Shown: positions 16,194-21,067 of the stretch, one piece after another
How the letters are laid out: every line of letters starts with the position of its first letter
How positions within the stretch are numbered: position 1 is the first letter of the stretch
Source of the DNA: Intoshia linei
Lineage: Eukaryota; Orthonectida; Rhopaluridae
DNA: 21,067 nucleotides
Direction: 5' to 3'
Assembly: GCA_001642005.1 (NCBI GenBank)
Contig: LWCA01000660.1
Span: 1 to 21,067, forward strand
Position numbers and translations under genes: made by a program
The notes under the pieces: generated by a model
What the model was told of the DNA's origin: nothing
The model's database searches: none
What the model saw: the letters and a program-made list of their open reading frames with translations, nothing else

Positions 16194-18142
16194 TTATGTA
16201 TTGTTTAGCTGGCATGTTTTGCCATCATTACTATGTGTTCCATAATTACATTTTTCACAGCCATAATTATATTTGTAACATTTCGCACAATTTTCTATTT
16301 GGCATGCTAAATATAATATTTTAAAAAATTATATTTGAGACAAATGTTGGCGTTTTATTTAATAAATTAAGTCAAATGTTGAAAATGAATAAGACATGAT
16401 ATTTATATTCATACATGTATATAAAAAAATTTTTAGAAAATATTTTAATATTTATGCCCGCAAAATATCTACAATTTTCGTAATCAGTAAATAGTACCCG
16501 TGAGTGTAATTTGTTGAACGATCCCATATGGATAGTGTCCGATTTTGTTAATAACAAAATTTTTATTTACAATTATTGTTAAAACTATTCTCACATTGCA
16601 ATTAATTGCAATGTAATAACTGAAGGCGTCACTGAATGGTAACAAGTATAATAATTATTTAGTAATCATTTAGAGTTACCCATGCATTCATTATCTTCAT
16701 TTGGAAATGTGTCAACTGGACACTCGTATGTGCAATGATAAACACCATACTGTTTAATCTTGTATGTACAATTTGATGATTTGTTCACTAAATTCATGCA
16801 GTTATTAAGAATTATATAATCTGCAATTTAGACTAAATTTTAATAAAAATATTATAATTGTACAACGGTGATGTCCAAAAATATTGGCCCATCAATTATT
16901 CAAATTTACAAAAATAATTACATGCACATTTTCCCAACCAAGTCCTTGAATAACCAAATTGACACACTTTACATCCGAATCTATTATCCATATAATTAAC
17001 ATTAAATTCTTCGTAGAATTCAAGGCAATTGGATAAACTTTTTTTCACTAATTTGTATATTACTATATATGTATTATTATTGTTACGTAGGCAATTATTT
17101 CCATTATTCTTATAATTATAACCTTGTACCTTATAATCAGGATAATACCCATCATTGCAAATTCTACACATGTATCGATCATTGCGACAATGTAAACAAT
17201 TTGGAATATCACATTCTAAATTTTAATTAGCAGAAATATTAAATTGATAACCGACACAGTAGATTGTTGTAGCTTTATTATTAAAGAATACATCTTTTGG
17301 AGTCAAACCCGAAGGGCACTCTGAAACACAATGTCTCACTCCAATTTTCATATTGCTAATTACTGTGCAACTATTACATATATTTGTCAATCCACAATCT
17401 ATTCATTAAAAAGTTTATAATTATTATATTGAATATAGTGCATACGCATGCATAACCCAGTCTCATCAATTCCATAATATTCATCACATTGGGTGCTACT
17501 ACATAAAAATTCTCCTTCGGCTACAATAGTACAAGATGGACAACCAGAGCTATTACAAACTAAAGTATATGATTTACATTAATAACACAATACTCTTTAT
17601 TTTTTTTAATTACTTCTACAAACATTATAGTAGTCTGGTTTTGCTTGGGCTGGACATTGATTCTCGCAAGTTTGGATTTTGGTAAAGTAATCCACATTAC
17701 AAACTAAGCAGTTATCAGTTGATCCACATTCTAAATTGACATTTAGTATATTTTCACAAATTGTAATGATGTGCATCCGCGATCCTACCGCCGGTCAGTA
17801 TAATATTCTACAAAATTCGAATAGAATATGTATACAATTAAATCATTAATTTAAAATCATTAAAACAAAGCCTTATAATTGGGGTTAGATTTATTATACT
17901 TATATATATTAGATGTTGAAATGGACCATTATAAAATTATAAATTTATTAACCGTTTGTCTATCGCTTAAAGGTAATAATAACAATTTTAGAATTTAACA
18001 AAAAAAATACTATCAATAATAATACTTTATATATTATTAAATACTTATGCATTGTTCTCCCAGAAGACCTTCATTATTCAGGCATTTTTTGCACGAGTAA
18101 ATTTCTATAATTACGAATAAAAATAAGATTGTAATTTTCATG
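16194..18142 (-). CDS. secreted modular cysteine-rich protein, 7 exons
   Basis: Function not recognised; architecture is of furin-like/growth-factor-receptor cysteine-rich repeats. Minus-strand exons: 18142-18045, 17730-17614, 17559-17446, 17398-17252, 17215-16922 (or to 16910), 16820-16680, 16306-16194, stop TAA 16194-16196. About 340 aa. Each later exon begins with a C-x(4-6)-C-x2-C block: CGSTDNCLVC, CNSSGCPSC, CGLTNICNSC, CDIPNCLHC and CQIENCAKC. Several modules then have C...CP (CENQCPAQ, CVSECPSG, CTYECPVD). Every intron is phase 1, so modules are interchangeable, as in exon-shuffled extracellular proteins. The C-terminus (KTCQLNNT) has no membrane span or GPI signal, so secretion is likely. 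The hydrophobic start MKITILF... and FVIIEIYSCKKC are in different frames, separated by one extra A in the A6 run 18119-18124. Either a sequencing error, a disabling indel, or an unseen upstream first exon explains this. N-glycosylation sequons include NSS and NKS. Confidence 0.75.
16307..16679. other. last intron of the cysteine-rich gene, with a 22-bp palindrome
   Basis: This 373-bp intron is longer than most of its neighbours in this gene. It contains the perfect palindrome ACATTGCAATT/AATTGCAATGT at 16593-16614. An open frame in it (16372-16557, minus) has none of the Cys pattern of the flanking exons, so I leave it as intron. Confidence 0.55.
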
Positions 18143-18837
18143 ATTAACAACAAAATATAATAAATTTATAACTTGGTTCAATTTGTATTAGGTCAATAAT
18201 AAATATAATACTAACGTATCATTATAATGTCATTTATATCATTTATAATGTAAAATTTTTGTAAAAATATCTAACACTGTTAATTTGATATGAAATTTAA
18301 TTCAGTATAAAAGATTATGAAATATAATGTTGGAACTCAAGAGGTGACCACTTTTTGAAAAATTTAGACTTGTGCATTAGGGTGTCACATCAAATATTTT
18401 TTCTAAGAAATTCAAAAACACCCAGTAGATTAGATGTAATTTAAATGATTCATAACTTATGAATCATAAGTCATGAATCTCTTGTTTATACGTGAGGTAT
18501 GACGGTACTCTGATTATGGTGACTACGGGCGAGTTAGAAAATATTATACGATGAGTGTAAATAAAATCTATGGGTATAGTTAATTAAATTTTTTTTTAAT
18601 TTTAATATTCAAGAATGGGTATGAGGTAGGGGATATCGTACCAAACAAGTCTCCAAAATAAACACAAGGTATTTTGACATAATTTTGAGAGTAAATAAAT
18701 AAAACAAGGAACACTTTAAATACTGAATAAAATGACGACAAATAAATTCTAAATCTAAATGTACTTTATTAAAAAAAGCATTAACAAAAATCCTTAACGA
18801 CTTTGTCAATGTATGTGTATATAAAAGATTTAAACTG
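18143..18837. other. divergent spacer between the cysteine-rich gene and VPS11
   Basis: About 700 bp between two divergent start codons, so both promoters probably lie here. GAGGTGACCACTTTTTGAAA at 18350 and TGCATTAGGGTGTCACAT at 18375 belong to the same dispersed repeat as at 15918. GATTCAT/ATGAATC with interleaved ACTTATGA/TCATAAGT (18447-18480) form overlapping small palindromes. No coding sequence that I believe; no distinct TATA box stands out. Confidence 0.45.
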
Positions 18838-20164
18838 ATGTCATTTTTCCAAGTAAAAAATTTAAATATTATTTCATAGACTATATAGAATTGGAAAAAG
18901 TTTACCTTTTTCGAACAAAAAATACAACATAGTCCTGAATTGGACGAATTTCTCCAACAAGAGGTATATTATAATTATATAACTTATATTAAAACGGTCA
19001 TTTTTAGAAAATTTAGAACACTTTTTTTTTTTTTAAATGCTAATAAATATAATAAACGTTAGATTTTTTCACCAAAAAATAATAAAAACTGCTTAATTTT
19101 TGTTAAAAACAACTTTCAAAATGATTGACCTAATTTCCCCACTTGCTGTTATGAATTAATATACCTTTTAAAAAGTGTCTAATTCAAATCAAAATACAAT
19201 TTAATGTATTTAATACATAGTATGTATATTATTAATTGTGTTATGTAATATATTAGGTCACTGCCAGTTATTGTGTGTTACGTCTAAGTCTTTCGTTCTG
19301 ACGGTCTACTATGACAAGAACGTACTAATTGTATTTTTTTATTAAATCGTTTTATGAGTATATTTATGGTGATAACAGTACAAGCAGAGTCGATTTAACG
19401 CATGGGCAATATGGGCTGTAACCCAGGGCCACTCATTAAAAAAGGCCTCAAATTAATAAAAGTACTTCACACTTATATCTTAAAAAGAGGCTCAATTTAT
19501 TAAAAAATACTTCACATTTATATCTTAAGAAACAGTTTATAAGTTTTGAAGTGTGGGAATTAAAATATTTAAATAGCTAGAAAGAAAATAGTTTAAAGAA
19601 TCAAAGTTCTGGTAAATATTCAATTTAAAATATATTCTTTAATGTTCATCATATAATATTGACATAAAAACTGTTTCGAATGATATTATTAAACATTAAA
19701 ACCTTTCTATTAAATGAATATTTAAAAAAGAGATAAAATAAATAAATAAATAATTAACTGTTATAAATTAGAATTTAAACATTTTGTGCATTGAAGCCGG
19801 CTGTTCATACGTTGTATTTGCAGATGCCAATGGGAAAGTGTTTTTACTCAACAATCAATTGGAAATACTTATTTTACAAGCATTTGAATGTAATTGCACC
19901 AGCGTAATAATATTATCGGATGCTCATGTTTTGTGTGCTATAGGGGTATTTTATTAATTTTGAAATGTTCAAATTTATTAGTTAATTTTTTATTTCCATA
20001 TTGTAGAACGACACTGATTCTTATTCAAATCAAACCATTAAATTTTTCTCATTATTCAAGGTTTTATTTAGAAAAGAAACGTTTATTAATTTTATTTAAA
20101 CTAGAAAGATTCAATTGGATTACCTACAGCTATCCATTCCGTAAGATTGTCAAACGTTTCTGAA
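18838..20164 (+). CDS. VPS11: VPS11 homologue (HOPS/CORVET tethering subunit), 5' part, runs off window
   Basis: VPS11 is a core scaffold of the HOPS and CORVET complexes that tether endosomes and lysosomes. Exons: 18838-18852, 18889-18963, 19772-19945, 20007-20060, 20105-20164, all phase 0 and GT-AG. The first coding exon is 15 bp (MSFFQ). It joins NWKKFTFFEQKIQ, giving the family start (M...YLQWRRFVFFDKE in animals). Exon 3 gives CSYVVFADANGKVFLLNNQL and CTSVIILSDAHVLCAIG, matching the first beta-propeller blades (LVFGD.EG.IWFL...LQ; NILASVG). Exon 4 (NDTDSYSNQTIKFFSLFK) fits the D......KIWN...K step. Exon 5 (LPTAIHSVRLSNVSE) fits the following strand; GTAAGA at 20141 is an alternative donor. 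About 126 aa of an expected roughly 900 are here. The rest lies beyond 21067. Recognition depends mainly on exons 1-3. Confidence 0.75.
19385..19527 (+). repeat. repeat in VPS11 intron 2: GGGC-rich motif and a 45-bp tandem pair
   Basis: GCAGAGTCGATTTAACGCAT then GGGCAATATGGGC...CCCAGGGCC (19385-19430) looks like the terminal part of a hAT-type element whose other end I cannot find. It is followed by two diverged 45-bp units (about 19438-19482 and 19483-19527), each with A-run, (G)AGGC(C)TCAAATTAAT-like, TACTTCACA-TTATATCTTA. A short (AAAT)n run is at 19736-19753. The intron is 808 bp and otherwise AT-rich without exons. Confidence 0.5.
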
Positions 20165-20243
20165 GTAAGAATTATTACATTTATAAACATTGTATATCTT
20201 TTAAATAACAGTTTTGTAGCAAGAATTAAAACTTCCGCTATAC

Positions 20244-20492
20244 CAGCGGTTTCTAACATATTTCACATTTAGTACCCCTAAACTAAAAAAAAATAATTTC
20301 TTACTCCATAATAATTTAAATTTATTGTAACTATGACACCTTATCAATTAAAAAAAAATTGTGTTAAAAATGTTAAAACTCACTTGACCAAAAATGGATA
20401 TCTGAAAATTCGTTGATGATTAGACCAGCAGGTACTCCAAAATCATTTCTGGTACCCTTAGGGATCCCAGTACCTTCATTGGGGAACCGCTG
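20244..20492. mobile_element. 249-bp hAT-type MITE with perfect 8-bp target duplication, in VPS11 intron 5
   Basis: It begins CAGCGGTTTCTAAC and ends GGGGAACCGCTG, with GTACCCCTAA on the left opposing GTACCCTTAGGGATCCC on the right. CGCTATAC flanks it exactly on both sides (20236-20243 and 20493-20500). CAGCGGTT termini plus an 8-bp duplication are typical of hAT. Interior AT-rich, non-coding. The perfect duplication argues that it is young relative to the element at 8391. Confidence 0.92.
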
Positions 20493-20600
20493 CGCTATAC
20501 GTAATGATTACAATTTTAATAATTTGATATAATATAATTATATATTTAATAAATCATGGTATATTTAAAAATATTACCTGTTTCATTTTGAGCGCAATTA

Positions 20601-20640
20601 TTAACCCATATACTCCCAGTGTGACCATATGGTCACTAGG
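20601..20640 (+). mobile_element. piggyBac-like left terminus with a 16-bp palindrome
   Basis: TTAA (20601-20604) is followed by CCCATATACTCCCAGT and then the perfect palindrome GTGACCATATGGTCAC (20621-20636). TTAA-CCC plus a nearby subterminal palindrome containing CATATG parallels the element at 650-1380. No GGGTTAA right end is visible before the window ends, so this is either a fragment or an element that continues outside. Confidence 0.45.
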
Positions 20641-21067
20641 GTTGTGAAAATTTTAATATTTTTGATTATATTTGAAAAAGCCCATTATTCCAAGATGAGA
20701 AATTATGATTGATGAAGCTTTATAGGAAAAATTATCAAAAAATTCAAAATAATCTTATGCGCATGAGTGATTTAATAATTACAATAGACATTGTATTATA
20801 TTATACAGTGCATTAAAAATAAAATATTGCCAATATTAAAATGAAATAAACAAAATTTAATAGAATTTCATTGAGGGTTTAGTATAATAAAACATTGATA
20901 TGAAAATATATCCAAAATAACCAAAATTAATATGTAAAATAATAACCAAATCAACTAATTTGAAGTATAAGATCATTTAATCTATAATATTATATTATCA
21001 TTTTACAATTTTGTTAAAATAATTCAATATTCTGGTTTCATATGATTTAGGCGATCTATCGACAAAC
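20641..21067. other. AT-rich end of window, presumed VPS11 intron 5 or an inserted element
   Basis: No exon is clear. The final 17 bases follow TTTCATATGATTTAG (21038-21052), a fair splice acceptor, and could begin the next exon (phase 0 reading AIYRQ). That does not obviously match the VPS11 propeller, so it is not called. Confidence 0.35.

Noticed and set aside
16372-16557. Minus-strand open frame in the last intron of the cysteine-rich gene
   Set aside because: It lacks the regular Cys spacing, ends in a K/N/F/Y-rich run typical of AT-rich noncoding DNA, and the flanking exons join in frame without it.
17921-17975. Plus-strand signal-peptide-like start MDHYKIINLLTVCLSLK with a following GTAATA donor
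   Set aside because: It lies antisense within intron 1 of the cysteine-rich gene, and I find no following exon in frame.
18609-18809. Minus-strand open frame of 66 codons upstream of VPS11
   Set aside because: No motif, no homology by eye, and composition like neighbouring noncoding DNA; it sits in a likely promoter spacer.

Overview
This window looks like nuclear DNA from an AT-rich invertebrate animal. Every recognisable gene is split by GT-AG introns. The set includes a vesicular monoamine transporter, a mitochondrial GrpE with an import presequence, a VPS11 homologue and a modular secreted cysteine-rich protein. Many introns are only 35-68 bp, and the remaining sequence is full of DNA-transposon debris (hAT, piggyBac-like, TA-target elements). 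Tiny introns plus AT-richness suggest a small or reduced invertebrate genome, possibly a parasite, but I cannot name the species. I saw no CRISPR array, rRNA or convincing tRNA.

Layout. 1-435 is a broken hAT transposase. 650-1380 is a piggyBac-like non-autonomous element bounded by TTAA. 1552-2476 holds three weak small coding candidates. 3322-9892 (+) is a 15-exon SLC18/VMAT-type transporter (473 aa as modelled). Its large introns carry transposon remnants, including a hAT element at 8391-9035. 10119-12361 (-) is the 4-exon mitochondrial GrpE gene (200 aa), tail-to-tail with the transporter; its first intron carries a palindrome-rich element. 12829-13583 is a 755-bp inverted-repeat element with a perfect 8-bp target duplication. 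14652-15905 (-) is a decayed hAT-like transposase. 16194-18142 (-) is a 7-exon gene for a secreted cysteine-rich protein with all its introns in phase 1. 18838-20164 (+) is the 5' part of VPS11, which starts with a 15-bp coding exon and runs off the right edge. Its last visible intron carries a 249-bp hAT-type MITE with a perfect 8-bp duplication and a piggyBac-like end.

The genes are unrelated in pathway: vesicular amine loading, mitochondrial Hsp70 nucleotide exchange, endolysosomal tethering and an extracellular protein. There is no operon logic. The transporter and GrpE genes converge over a 226-bp spacer. The cysteine-rich gene and VPS11 diverge from a roughly 700-bp spacer that may hold both promoters. 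The unifying theme is intron size: either about 35-70 bp, or several hundred bp to 2.4 kb, often with recognisable transposon debris in the larger ones.
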